From Austropuccinia psidii (lineage: Eukaryota > Basidiomycota > Pucciniomycetes > Pucciniales > Sphaerophragmiaceae): 64,000 bases of DNA. The notes under the pieces are model-generated. The model searched no databases and had not been told where the DNA came from. It worked only from the letters and a program-made list of their open reading frames with translations. The DNA lies in NCBI GenBank assembly GCA_023105745.1, contig JALGQZ010000015.1, forward strand, positions 22,487,499 to 22,551,498, in the 5' to 3' direction. The translations under genes and the position numbers were made by a program. This document shows positions 22,221 to 35,300 of this stretch, piece after piece; within the stretch, counting starts at the first letter, position 1; the number at the start of each line of letters is the position of its first letter.

Positions 22221-23631
22221 TGTCAGCCTGTGACTCAAGACAAGAGCACAAGGATGACAGCCAAACAGCATAAACCAATGGTGAAGCTAAGATACCACCA
22301 AAACATGAAGCTGAGCCAAACCAGCTCAAAAGTTTTCCAAATAAATGGGAAACTCACCTATTTCCAAATATACAAGTCCTATCATCATAGGACAAAGAAT
22401 AACAAAGTTATTCCTTCTCAAAGTTGGAACTGAGCATAAATCTTAATTTTCACCCACATATGAAATCCAGAGGAAGACACTTAACTCCAGGAAATGGGTT
22501 TTCAAATTGGAGCTATAGGTCCGGACTATCTGATGATACTAGCCAAATTGAGCTAACACCAAAACTACAGAAGTTATGGCCCAAATATAGTCAAATCAGG
22601 GTGAATCAAATATTCACCTTCCATGTAAACTCTACATTTTTAGTGTGAGATACTTAAAGTGGGGTCTTTTCGGACAGAGAAAAATAAGGGATATCTTATG
22701 GTTCCATTCACTTCCCCATATCCCATCTAGATCAAATGTTATGGAGCAAACAAGCTCCATGAAGATATTGAGAAAATCATATATCTGAATAACAAAGTTG
22801 GACATGGAATAGCTTTTTTGTATTTAATCTTACCATTCCAAATGAGGTAAAATTGTGTGGATACTTTCCACGAATATACAATAAGTCACCTTTGAGCTCA
22901 GTATCTCAAAGACTGATGGAGTTATAGCAGTTTTAAGGTTAAAATCCCACAATGGGGCCAATACAATTTTTCTGTGGGATGATATCCCATAACCATGATT
23001 ATGAGGTCTCAAAAAGGTGAAGAAGCATGTTTATACTTCAACACCTCATAGTTCATTCAATAATGGAGTCCTATACAGGTTCTGTACAGAATTCTACACG
23101 ACATACACCTCAGAAGAGGGCTGTGTGGTCCACATGTCAAAATTTCCCCCTGTATTGGTGAAAACTGCCCAGATGTGGTTTCAAAACCACATCTGAGCCC
23201 AATACAGAGTATACAGGCCTTGTGCAAAACACAAGTCAGTACTCTGAAGTGACAAATCTTCACTTCATCAATCTTCAATGGTCTGGAGGACATTTCCACC
23301 CAATTTCATGATAAAAAGGGCCCTTCCTCTGCCCAAAAGAGGAATACCCATGCTGCTCTTGAATTACTATGTAGTAAAACCTTCAAAAAAAGCTATAATC
23401 TTTCAAAATAATCAGGTATAACTATCATCTTCATTATTGTAGCCCTTACTACAACAAACCAATTGGTAAAGCTGCGCCCAGCGCTTTCAACAGCTCTCAC
23501 CACCACTAAATCATTTTAGTAACTCCCTTTATATCAATAAAAACCTTTCTCTTATCATTTTATTTGTGTCAAAATAATTGTTAAAGCTGTATTTACTGTT
23601 ATTATCACTTTATCATAGACTCAGCCTGACA
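22221..23631 (+). repeat. E1 3' LTR (family B)
   Basis: Same ends as 8105-9517, about 10% different over the first 100 bases. It is followed by taagc, the second target-site copy. Confidence 0.93.
23311..23320 (+). promoter_or_regulatory. TATA-like element in the E1 3' LTR
   Basis: ATAAAAAGGG, the counterpart of 9197-9206. Confidence 0.45.
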
Positions 23632-23636
23632 TAAGC

Positions 23637-25115
23637 ATAGTCAGAATTGTGGTTTTGGGACCACAAATGATTATTGTGGATAAATGAAGGGTGAAAAATA
23701 TCTTCAAAATTCACATCAATATTTTTATGACACATAAAAAGTATTTGAATGACTAATTTTAGTCATTTGGGGTGGGTTTAAGCTTTAAAATACCTTTATT
23801 TGAAGTATGAAACCAGTATTGGTTGACACAGGTTTGGCCAGAAAACTCCCAATACAAATATAATGGCAGATAATTGAGCTATCAAGAATCCAAGAGCACA
23901 AAATTGAAGGTCTTAATGAGCTCTACGATTTTCTATGATCTATGGTTACCCTTCTCAAAAATAGCCAAAGGTATAGGGGTGCTAAGTTGTTTGCTGTATT
24001 TTTGTATATCAGTATGTGGATTCAAAAACTTCAAAGTAAGATCCCATTTTTGATTTAGAAGCTCTCTGTATTCTAATGATACAAAATTGTAGGTATTTAT
24101 GAGCTATGCATTGTGGTATACTCCACAGTACAGCTGTATGAATATATGGCAAAGATACAGTGTTTTCTTTGTATTACCTTTTTCATAAAGAATGTCTTTT
24201 GGGTAATATCCCTCTGAAAAAAGCGCCCTTTGCCAATTTCGGAGATACAGAGGTCTAAGGTATCTCAAATAGTGACTCTCATTTTGATCCATTTTTGATG
24301 TACTTTTGTACATCAGTATGTGTCTTAAAAAATGTCCAAGCCATATATGTAGCCCTCTGAAAAAAGCTCCCTTTGCCAATTTCGGAGATACAGAGGTCTA
24401 AGGTATCTCAAATAGTAACTCATTTACATCCTTTTTTGATATACCTTTGTACATCAGTATGTGGCTTCAAAAATGTCCAAGCCATATATCTTTTCCAATG
24501 TAGGATGAGCTCTACATTTTGGTATACTTTACAGTACAGCTGTATGCATATATCACAAAGATACAGGGATTTCTCCATATTGCGATCTTAAGAAATACTG
24601 TATTCTGAATGAGAAACGTTTGAGCAAAGATACCCTTCCAAATTTTGGAGATAAAGAGATCCAGGGTATTTCCAACTGAGAACCTCATTTATAGCTTCCA
24701 TTTGTTTTTAATTTTTTCCAGTTTTGTGCAAGGCCTCTTTGACTTTAAGGGGTTTATTTGGTGAAAAATGCATTATAATGGTATTTAGTGAAGTAAGAGT
24801 GCTATATGAAAATGGATAGTACCATTGAATAGCTCTCATTGAGAGATTTAATAAAACTAAAATTTTGATTGTGGTTGGATTAAATACTCATAGGCTCAAT
24901 CAGAGGTGAAAATATGGTTTTTACTTATTTTATTTTAGCTTTAAGTGGTTGTATCTCTACTGTTTCTTATATTATTTGGATAATGTTTTCATATTACGTT
25001 TTGGGTGTTGTCCCACTTTCTATTTCTTCCTGTATGGAAAGTATTTTGTAAATACTTGCTATACCATTATTTATGGTATTTTGAATTTCATGCTGGTGCT
25101 CTGTTTGGAGTCCCG
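23637..25115 (-). repeat. E3 3' LTR, right piece
   Basis: It aligns with 29262-29961 and 32128-32345 of the other E3 LTR. It ends GTCCCGGGCTGACA, the family B-like inner end, and the next bases (tcctccctccaaaaaaggct) are the polypurine tract and Pol stop region of a minus-strand element, closely like 62047-62080. Confidence 0.8.
24210..24489. repeat. Tandem duplication inside the E3 LTR, period 143 bp
   Basis: The block ccctctgaaaaaagc...gccatatat occurs at 24210 and again at 24353, with nearly identical stretches such as tttcggagatacagaggtct. The other E3 LTR shows no second copy in its surviving part. Confidence 0.8.
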
Positions 25116-28100
25116 GGCTGACAAATCCTCCCTCCAAAAAAGGCTCATCATTGATGAGAGTCTTTTTTCCTCAAGGAGGTTCTTAATTTTTTAAAATGAG
25201 AAATTGATACGTAATGTTCACAAGTTTTACCCACTTGTCTTTTTCTGGTGGTTTATTCTTTTGTTTTATCAGATATCATCTATAGGAATATATTTTCATT
25301 TTATTGGGGTTGTAAGCTTATTTGTTGTTATTACCCAATTTTCAAGTAACTCTCTGTATAATTATGTCTTCTCAGTCCATATATTCTGTCATACTATGTA
25401 GCTATTGATAATCCATCAATCTCAGAATTTTCAAGTACCACAAATTCAATTTGTAATATGAGATTTCTCTTGTGTGTGGTATTATGCTCATTTTTCCAAT
25501 TATTCAAACTGAAGAAATTTTCCCTGAAGCACTCAGAAAGATTTATTATCTTTAATGTCTTTTTCTATGGGTAGCTTAAGTCTTCCTTTGCTATAATGTG
25601 ACTTATAGGGTGAATTATTTCCAATTGATGTATTTTTTCTGACATCTTGTATGATGTTTGCTATGTCATCAATTCTTCTTATGCTGATGCATCTGCACTT
25701 TACTGCATGCCCTAAGTCTCCCAGAAGCTTTTTCAGACGCTTGTGATTTTTCATCTCTATTGTTATTTCTGGATCAATATATTTAAGTATTTTGGTTTGT
25801 TTAAGAAACCATTCATTAGGTTATTTCTCTTTAGAGTATCTTTCTCTCTCAAAAGAGACATATTTTTGCCAAATAAAAGTACCAATACTTCAACTTTGAA
25901 TTATTTGGGTTTTCCACCATTTTCAGATTTTCTTCCATGTATTGCTTTCATTTCAGTGTACCATATGTTTTCAGTGCCTCTGAATGCAGCTTTGAGTCTT
26001 GTCGTGATCCAGTAGTTTGGTATATTTGGGAATTCAAAAAAGTCTATCAATATAGTCCTGAGTTCCATGTGATCATATTGTTTCTCAGATTAAGTGAGGA
26101 TCTCACCATATTTGTAAATAGATTCACACCTTAGCCTTGGAAGCTGATATTAAGGAGCTTATTTTTATGAGATTTCTTCCTCTTTCACTTTCTGGGATTT
26201 GTAGATGATAGGTTCATCACCTTGGCTTGTGTGAGGGAAGAAATTTCCTTCTTGTTCCTATTTCTCATACAGGTAATCAATGTATTTTCCAACGTTGTCC
26301 TGCTGTTTCTGGACATTTCTTAAGTCCCCCTTCATAGTCTGCTGTTCCTCTAGTATTTAGTTCTACTTTCTATTTGTTTTTTCAAACTCTTCCCCAATTT
26401 TTTTCTAAATTTGCCTGTAAGTCTTTGATGAATGTATCTTGGGACATAATTTCATTCTTTTATTGTTTTTATTTCTGAACTAACTTCTTTTACATGATCA
26501 TATGTCCTTTGTATGAATTTTCCCATGATGGAAAATTTGAAACTACTACCTCTGGAATTCTTGGTTTCAAAATTCTGAGGGGGGATTTTATCATCAATAG
26601 GAATAAGCTGACACTCAATTTATTCTGAGCTATAAACAATATTGGCAGGTACAGTAAATATTTGGGTTTTGGGTACCTCCTGGAATAATTCTAAAGAAGG
26701 ATGTGAGTATTGCTTTTCTTGTCTGAAAAAGTCTTGCTTTTTATTTGGGGCCATCTCCTTTTCTGGAAGCTACAAGGGATGACTGGAGAGTCCTGAAAAA
26801 ATTGTCCTTTGTATTTTAAGTCCTGTAGCTTTTGGACTTTTGTGGGTAATATAGAATTTATACCTCCATGCCTTTGTTTTACTGAATCATATTGGGCTCT
26901 TCCATATGTCACAACTTCTCTATTTCTTGGATTTCCACTTATTTGTTATTATTCTTGTTTCCCTCTCTTTCAAAATTATGAAATTTCTGTCGAGATTACA
27001 ACTTTTTATCTCTATCAGAATATTTTGGTAACTCAGTTGATTGAATAAGAATTTCTGACTTATTTTTTCAATTTTTGCCCATGATGCTTCAAGGGTGAAT
27101 ATTTTGTTGTCCATACTCCAAGTGAAAAACTATTTCAGGAGTAGATGCATCTGAGTGAATGTTCCTGCATCTGTCCAATTTCTTGGTTGGACTTGGTTGA
27201 ATTTTGTTGGGAATAGGACTTTGGGAAGGAATTTCCTGATGGTAAGTCCCTTTCTGGTCATTTGATCCAGCAGGTGGTTGTCTTATTCCTCTTCTATTTC
27301 TTCCTTTCCAAATTTCTGGCTTATTTCTTGGGTATTCAAGACCTCTGAGAAATAGTGGTGCCATTTTAAAAAATGAAAAAAGACAAAAAACACTGTATTT
27401 CTTAAGGTTTGATTACCTTCAAAAGGTAATTGGACATATTTCTGCTTTATAATTTTTGGCGATTTTCCTTTAGATCTGGTAAAGCTGTCAATCACTATTA
27501 TATTGTTGTCAAGCTTTCTGCTTGATTCAACCTGTTTGGTCAATGTCTTTTTGGGCTTCTTGTTTCTTTATGAAGGTATTGGTGTCCACTATTTTGAGTT
27601 TTATTACAAATTCACATTGTCTCTTTTTTCCTTTTCTTTTTGAAAATTACTCCTTGTGATTGGGGATGACACAAATATTTTTTTGGGGATTGTGTCTAAA
27701 GTGGAATATATTATTATTACACTTGAAAGATAAATAAAAAATATTTTGATTCAATTTGAATAAAGAAAATTCCAGTCTTCCACTGTTATTTCTTCTGAAT
27801 TTGGTTTAATTTTTGTGAAATATTTTATTTCTTTATTTCTTAAAGAAATAACAGTTCTAAAGATTTTTGTTTTAACTTTTTTTCATGAGTAGAATATTTA
27901 ATATCAAAAGTTTATTTTATTTTATCAAGCTCAAAGATTATTTTGAAAATATGTTATTGACTTATTGAAAGTGAAAGAAAAACTTCTGATTGTAAAAGTC
28001 CTAGTTTTTCCTTCTCTTTGGAAGTAAAAAAAGCTCAATATCTTATTTTAAAATAATTGTATTGCATAATTAAGTTCTTTTTTGGGTTTTTATTTGAGTA

Positions 28101-28836
28101 TTGATCAAATAAAAAGGAATTTCAATGATACTTTCCCTCAATTTGAGTAAAAGGGCTTCATTCAATAATATAGAGATTGACTATTAAAGATTTAGAATAA
28201 TGAATATTATGATTTCAATCCATTTTTAGAAATTTTGGTAAATGATATTATTATTTTCATTTGAATACACTATTTGCATATGGAAATTACTATGAATTAT
28301 TAATAATAATTACTTATTATGATTATGGTTTAATTATTCTTTTGATTATGTATCAAAAAAATTAATCAGTTTTTTCCTCAACTTGAGTAAAAAAAGATTT
28401 TTACCCAATAATATCCAATTTAAATATTACAGAATTGAGATAATAATAAATTTATTATTTAAATATTTATTGTTGATTTTCAATTAAAAATATGATTCCA
28501 AATAGTTTTCACACAATTTGGAAAAAGTAATATTTTTTTATTCAAGTATACTACTTGTATATGAAAAGACCTTTGAATAATAAATACAAATGACTTATTA
28601 TTATGAATTTTTTTGGAAAATTGCAATTTGAAGCTTTAAAAGGCCTATATATTCAAACAAACAAGAATATATATTATATTTTCATAATAAACGTTATAGA
28701 AATTAGAATAAAAATGAGAAAAAACTGGACATTTTACCTACATTTATAGTAAACAACCTCAAAAAATAATGAAAATAGTCCAAAAAGCACCTCAATACGT
28801 CTAGAAGTGTTCCAAAGCATGGCCAGCCCCCAAAAT
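25116..28836 (-). pseudogene. E3 internal remnant: Gag and protease fragments, RT to integrase deleted
   Basis: Read on the minus strand, about 27700-26900 holds the upstream Gag ORF, including WSMDNKIFTLEASWAKIEKI, homologous to E1 10700-10800. From about 26000 to 25530 it holds capsid C-terminus (GDLGHAVKCRCISIRRIDDI). Near 25470-25400 the end of protease is still legible (EFVVLENSEIDG then YDRIYGL). About 200 bases later comes DKWVKLV, matching the C-terminal tail of Pol, and then the polypurine tract. RT, RNase H and integrase, roughly 3.5 kb in related elements, are missing between these points. The part right of 27700 is AT-rich leader with no gene. Confidence 0.75.
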
Positions 28837-29961
28837 TGTCAGGGTGAGTCTATTAAGTAGCTTAGAAATAGTAAATAAATGCTAGCACTATGATTGTGAC
28901 ACAGTAAAAATAATTTTAAAATTACCTAAAATTGTCCACTGCTGAATGATAACAGTAGTGATTAATCTAGTGAGAAGCTTAGCTGCAATGATTCAATATC
29001 AATTGACTGTAAACATCAGTAAAATAATTAATCAATTTAATTATATCAACATTATCCTAAGATTAGTATGGGTATAAGACATTTTTAATATTTAAGAACT
29101 CTAATTAATTGATGATGAGGTCCTTTTCCAGTCAGAAAGGTTTTGCTTTTGGCCCTTTTGGTGACTTTGAAGGGCTTTAAAGCTTTTCACATATCTAAAG
29201 AACGAAGATATTTATTCTGGGAGCTTGATTGTAGCTCTTTACTATCAATTCTGATGTCAGCATAGTCAGGATTGTGGTTTTGGGAGCACAAATGATCATT
29301 TTGGATCAATAAAGGGTGAGGAAAGTCTTCACAGGACGCATCAGAGCTGTTATGAAATGTCCATAGTGTTTTTATGACTGATATTAGTCATTCTGGGCTG
29401 TTTTAAGCTTTAAAGAACCATTATTTCAAGTATCAAGCTAGTAATGATTGGTACAGATTTGGTACAGACCAGTATTGGCCAAAAGCCTTCCAACCCAGAT
29501 ATCTAGGTCAGTTTCTGGGATATCAGGAACAAAAGAGCACAGTGTTGAAGGGATACATGAGCTTTGAAAATAGGTATGCTTCATGATTACTCTTTGTAAA
29601 ATTAGTAAAAGTTAAAAGGGTTTTAATTTTTGGATATATTTTTGTACATCAGTATGGGGCTTCAGAATATTCCAAGCCAGATATTGTTTCCAATTTGGAA
29701 GATATATTTATTTAAATGATAAAGTATTTGAGGGATTGATAAGATTTGAATTATGGTATACTTCATAGTACAGCTGTGTGAATATATGGAAAAGACACAG
29801 GGGGTTTTTAATATTGCTATTCTCATGAAACCTGTATGTTGGATAATAGAAAATTGAGAAAAGATCCCCTTGCAAAATTTGAAGATATAGAGGTCCAAGG
29901 TATTTCAAATTGTGAATCTCATTTATATCTTTTTTGATGTACTTTTTTACATCTGTATGTG
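28837..29961 (-). repeat. E3 5' LTR, left piece
   Basis: Its inner end on the plus strand is TGTCAGGGTGAGTCTATTAAG, like 60609 and 54369. It aligns with the split 3' LTR and preserves the uninterrupted form of the E1 target (29251-29270). It is cut at 29961 by solo LTR C2. Confidence 0.75.
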
Positions 29962-32122
29962 TGTGAGCCTGTGAGATATGTATGACATACCCATAAGGCC
30001 ACAAATGACTTTATACAAAATTGATTTAGTCTTGAACAGACTCATATATTGAATTTCAAACAAAAAATAAAAAAAAACATAACTTTATTTTGGAGGAACA
30101 AAGTTATAATTATTATGTCATTTTTTGGATCCTACACCAAAAATAACCTTGGGTAGACCCATAGGGTGTTATACCCAAAAATGGTTATCTCTTATGTTAT
30201 TAGAAGATTTAAGAATCTCACAATCAAAATTGAACCTTTTTTAATATTTTTTAGAATTGTTAAATTTAAGCTTATTTAAGCTTAAATTTGAAGTTGTGTA
30301 AGGTTTATGCAAACTCACCAAAGTTTTAGTTAAGATTTAGGTGTTGTGTATATATACGAGATTGCTAAGGGATTTCCATACAGGATATATATCCTGTGTA
30401 AGCACAATTTAAAGGGTTTAAGGCCATAGTAGGTATTCAAATAAATAAAAGGGAAAAATAAATGCAGAAAGGTAGGCCAAAGGAAAAAGGACAAATGGAG
30501 CAGGGGTACCCAAATTTTGGGATCTGAAAGGACTCTCTTAAAGTTTTCCACCTTTATTGAAGGATTTTTCACCTTATTTAAGATTTAAGATTAGACTGTG
30601 ATCCAACCTTAAGGTTGAAACTGGTTTTATCCCAATTTGGACAGGAACTTCCAGCTGCCAAAGGGGAAATCCCAATATGAAAGCTTGAAATCCATATTTT
30701 GAAAACTTTCAAAGCTTAAATAAGCTTAAAAATTCAAATTTAAAAGTATCAAAACCTTATCAAAACTCAAGGTTTGGTGCTTATTGCTATTTTACCTGGA
30801 AAAATAGCAATAACCTCAAAATATATTGAAAATCCAATTCTTCATGGATTTGCTTGAAATTTTCAAAAAGGTTACAAATTGATGTCATATTTGTGTAATT
30901 AAATTTGAAGTATTTTTTTTAAAAAAGGTTTAATTGCTGATCAGCCTTTAAATTAAAAAATTTAATTATCCTTAAATAAAATTAAGATTTCTCTAGAAAT
31001 TAATTAAAGAGTCAATTTAGAGATTTTTGCTTGAAACTTTGCTTCAAAGGTATCCATGTAATGAGTTTTAATATAAAGAGACTTGCTTCATATTAAAGCT
31101 TAACATAATTAAGCAAAAAGAGGATTAAAGCTACTTGGAGTTAGGAATAACACTGGTCACTTCAAATTGGGATTAAAAATAAGCTACCTTAAGTTAACAA
31201 CCTTATTTTCAAGCATGGTTCTTCACTTTTGACCTGAAAACTCCCTCTATATCCATTATTAATCATGAGAGCTTCTCTTCAGGCATAAAAAGAGCCTACA
31301 AATCCCTGTTTTTGCCAATAACCAATAATCATTTCAATCAATCAGACATTTTCAACGAGTCATATTTTATTAATTATAAAATATTACTATAAAAGTAATT
31401 TCTTAAGTATTTTATTCTTTATTAATCTTCATTTGAAGCATTGGAATCATGGAAATCAGATTCTTGTTGTAATCAATGATAATATATCTTATGATATAAA
31501 GTTATTGTCTTAAATAATCTTTTAAAAATACACAAATTCCTCTTAAAAACTCTTAAAGCTTTTTTTATCATAAAAGAGTTGTTTTTATTTTTAAAATTGT
31601 GTTTTTTGCATGCTTTTAGCTCATAAACCTTATTTAATATAATAACCGTTTTTTTCTAAATTTTTGTATTCAATCAATATTATAAGCAAGTTTCCCCCAA
31701 AATGGTATATCTTTTTCATCTATTATTAGTTTTTTTATATAGAGTTTTTGTATAGGAATTAGCTCTGCACAGTGTGAAGTAATTTAATTTATAAATAATA
31801 CTCATATACTATTTATAAATGGTTAAATATTTTGATTTTGCATTTGTAATTGTCCCATTAAGAGCTTTACACTTCGCATTGGTATATTTTCCCATGACTA
31901 TAGCAATAACAGAATAACTAGAATTCATTATAATTTTTAAGATTTTTATTATTATTCAATTATTTCATAATAATTTAATCCTTTTTTTCTGTATAAATAT
32001 TTTGAATAATTATATTAATCTTTGGTTATAATATTTCATTATATTATATTTTCTACTGAGGAAAGTCCTAGTACTCTTCATATTTCATACTATTATCAAG
32101 AGCTTCATAGACAAACCTTACT
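29962..32122 (+). repeat. Solo LTR C2 in the E3 5' LTR, TSD atgtg
   Basis: It starts TGTGAGCCTGTGAG and ends CCTTACT (the final A now T), 2161 bp. atgtg stands at 29957-29961 and 32123-32127. The matching uninterrupted site is at about 24455-24470 in the other E3 LTR (cagtatgtggcttc). It is the same family as C1. Confidence 0.9.
31284..31294 (+). promoter_or_regulatory. TATA-like element in solo LTR C2
   Basis: CATAAAAAGAG, at the same relative place as in C1. Confidence 0.4.
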
Positions 32123-32127
32123 ATGTG

Positions 32128-32345
32128 GCTTCAAAAAATTGCAAGACAGATATATTTTCCAATTTAGAATATATCTGTATTCTAATGATATAGAATTTTA
32201 GAGATTTATGTGCTCTACGCTTTTGTATGCTTCAAAGTACAACTTTATATATATATAGCATAGATAAAGAGGGTTCTTTCTATTGATATTCTCAGAAATC
32301 CTGTATTTTTGGCTATAAACATTTGAACAAAGATTGCTTTGCTAA
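32128..32345 (-). repeat. E3 5' LTR, right piece (outer end lost)
   Basis: It continues the E3 LTR after C2 (gcttcaaaaaattgcaagac..., compare 24464 onwards). The similarity stops at about 32345 in a GA-rich run, before the expected outer end. Confidence 0.65.
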
Positions 32346-35300
32346 TTTTGGAGAGAGAGGGGGGAATACCAGGATATGAAAAAGCTGATTTAGATAAATT
32401 GAAAGTAGATATGCAAGAAGATGGGGAGCAGTCTCACCTGAAAGAGGATACAGATTATCCTTAATTACTGAATTATTCAACAAAACTCAACAAGAAGGTG
32501 GAATAAGAAAAATGACAAATTACAGAAGCTTTATTGAGGAAAATGAATCAATCATCACTTACCTTAAAAGATACAAATATATTCAAGGTGCTATCAATCA
32601 TAATCAAGAAATATTGTCCAGCCTTTCACCAAGGGTTCAAGTCCCAATTTAGAAAGAAATGATCAAAGAAAGAGCTATGGCTCAATCCTTGGATGGTGGC
32701 TACATCATTCCAAGATTGGATATCTTGAAATTATAAATTGAACAGGAATTTCAGGCTAAGGTACTCATCAAACAAAAAGAGTTTTATAAATCAGAACCTC
32801 CAGAAAGGAACACAAGATTTTAATATGAAAGCTGGGCAAAAGCCTTAAAACAAGTGAAGGAATTTACCCATAAAATCAAGAATCCGCCACAACCAGAACC
32901 TCAACCAAAAATTGAAGGAAAAGAATCTTTGAAAGAATTTTTAAATCAGCTAAAAACATTATACGAAGAATTTAATACACCAAGGAACTGGAACAATAAT
33001 CAGGACCAAAGATTCCCTTAAAATAATCAGCCATACAGGCCAAGGAATGCCCTACCATCATTTTAATCCAGTTACCAGCCATACATACCAGCTCAAATGG
33101 CTCCAAGACCACTATCAAAATGTGCTTTCTGTAAGGAAGAAGGAAAGTCAGCAACTAGACGCACTCACCTTTCCAACCAAGGAGCATTTTACCTATTTTC
33201 CAATTTCAAGAGAGTACCTGTGCAAGGAAATTAAATGTCCAAAGACATGGATAAAACTAGTATCAAAATAAAACCAGAAGAGGGTGTTGAGTCCAGTGAA
33301 AAGAAATCAGAAGATAAATAAACCTCAAATTGCACAGGTGAAAGATTGGTAAAATTGGAAACCACCTACCATTTCCTCAGCCAATGAACCTATTTAATCA
33401 CACCTTGGCCTAAGTCAGACCAAACAAAGAATGGAAAGACAAGCACCAAATTTAGCGCCAAAGAAGAAGGAAGCTATTCCAGCAACTTGTATTGAAGAAG
33501 AGAAAGAAGAAGAAAGAGTCCTAGTAGCAATAAATTCCAAAAAAAGACCAACCTAAGAAGGAGATTGGAAATATTGACAATATAAATGAAGATGAAGAAA
33601 TCCCCAGATAAGAAAATAAGCTCAGAAAAATCAAAGGAAACAAGTTTAAGACAAACCAGAAATTGAAAAAATCATCAAGAGAATTATTCAACAAAAGATT
33701 AACCTCACCATTGAGGAAGGTTTGAGGATTTTACTCAGTTTTTTCTATAAACTACAGGAATTATGAGAAAAAGACCAGAATATTGGATATCTCAACTAAA
33801 TGAATCTTCAACAATTACTATTAACATTAGGATTTAAATAAATACAAAAGCCCAAGATTAATTATGCCTGTCCTTTGGGATTTATCAAAATCTTTATTGG
33901 AAAAGAGGAATACCCAATCCAAAAATCAATTCAAACTGGGGAAGAACTCAACTTCATACCAGAATAAATAGCCATAAAAGAATCACTAAAAACAAGAAAT
34001 CCAAACATGAACCTCAGAGGAATTGGGGGACATAAAGCTTCATCGGTTACACTTTCATTATTTCTGTCAAACATTTTGGCTTTAGATGAAGAAATCCAAA
34101 TCCACTTCTCCATTGCAAAAGTATCTGTCCATACAGTACTTGGAAGACCCTTCTTGGGAGAAAACAACATTAGGTTAGATTTTCCCCATAAAAAAGGTGA
34201 AAAATCAGTTATGATGAGCCTCATGGAAGAGGATTGTGCATTCCAATATGAAAACCTCAAAGAACTGGATGAAAAACTGGTTGAACTACAGGAATGGATC
34301 TATGCAAGATGGAAAAATTGGTTGGAAATACCTCAAGAAAGATGTTTCAAACAGAAAAAAGGGACAATTCCATGATCAATTTGACCAACAGGACACAAAA
34401 GCTACTTATAGCTCCAAATAATTATGAATTTGGTTCCAAATGAGAAAACACCAAATGAAAAAAAAATCTCAAAAGAAAATCTGAATACCTTTCCTCTGGA
34501 GATGAATCACCCAAAATAATTTACTGATAATTCAGAAATATGTCAGATTCTGGTGGCTGGAAATAAAAAAATCAAAGGAAAACCTTTCAAAACTAAAAAC
34601 AAAAGGATTAAAGTCATGTTTAGTGAACATAATGAGCTTTCACATGAAGAAATCATAAATTAAGATTAAAAAGACCTCAAAATTATGGAATTAAGATACA
34701 AAAGCTCAAACCATATAAACTTCTTAGATAGACAATTGCACAGCCAAGAAGAACCTTATGAATGGAAATGGGAAAACAATGAATTCATCCAGAAACCTCT
34801 CAATGAAGAAGAAGAAACAGAATCCAAACTATAAAATCAATGAAATGACATTTACATGCTATAAATTACCTTTGAGGACATTTTTGGGGATTAAGCTAAA
34901 GAAACTTTGTGTGAAGACAAATATTTATGTCACCTTCCAGGAGCAAATTTGAACAATATCCAATTTTTAGAGTTATTAACTGAAGTTTGATTTAAAGGAA
35001 ACCTGGGAAATCAATTCTGGGATAAAACATTTTCAATGGTAATATTACCAAGAAGTGGAATCTACTTCAAGAAAATTTGAGTCCAATGTTACCTTGGATT
35101 GAATGGATCAAAATATCAAACTGGAAAACTGAGGTGGGTTGGAGATGGATATATATTCAGTAATGGAGGCTGATGGTGGTCAGAATTTCCATAAGAGCCA
35201 GAAATTGACGAAGGAAATGCTTTTCTGGAATCCCTAAAAGAAGTTATTCTTTCCACATTACTCAACAGAAACTCACCTTTCTCACTTGAGGAATTGAACT

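Larger units (their letters stand above)
8100..23636 (+). mobile_element. Full-length Ty3/gypsy element E1 with TSD taagc, decayed and triply nested
   Basis: Target-site copies taagc stand at 8100-8104 and 23632-23636, immediately outside a matched LTR pair (8105-9517 and 22221-23631). The related site in the E3 5' LTR (29251-29270) has no insertion there, which confirms the junctions. Removing three nested LTRs (11278-12906, 14358-16463, 18288-20469) leaves about 6.8 kb of internal sequence, normal for Ty3. Gag, protease, RT, RNase H and integrase are all present in order but carry many stops and frameshifts. The two LTRs differ at 10 of their first 100 bases, so E1 is old. Confidence 0.92.
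7950..32345 (-). mobile_element. Old Ty3/gypsy element E3, internally deleted and split by later insertions
   Basis: The pieces belonging to E3 are: 3' LTR at about 7950-8104 plus 23637-25115, internal region 25116-28836, and 5' LTR 28837-29961 plus 32128-32345. The two LTR copies align with each other, for example gatgatgaggtccttttcc at about 7960 and 29115, and the segments after 23637 and 29262. E1 (TSD taagc) interrupts one LTR and a solo LTR (TSD atgtg) interrupts the other. The internal part retains Gag, the end of the protease and the last bit of Pol, but RT, RNase H and integrase are gone. Both outer LTR ends are lost: about 7950 on the left and 32345 on the right. Confidence 0.7.

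Noticed and set aside
24100..24600. CRISPR-like or satellite array
   Set aside because: Only two long copies of a 143 bp unit and no regular spacers; it is an LTR-internal duplication in a eukaryotic genome.
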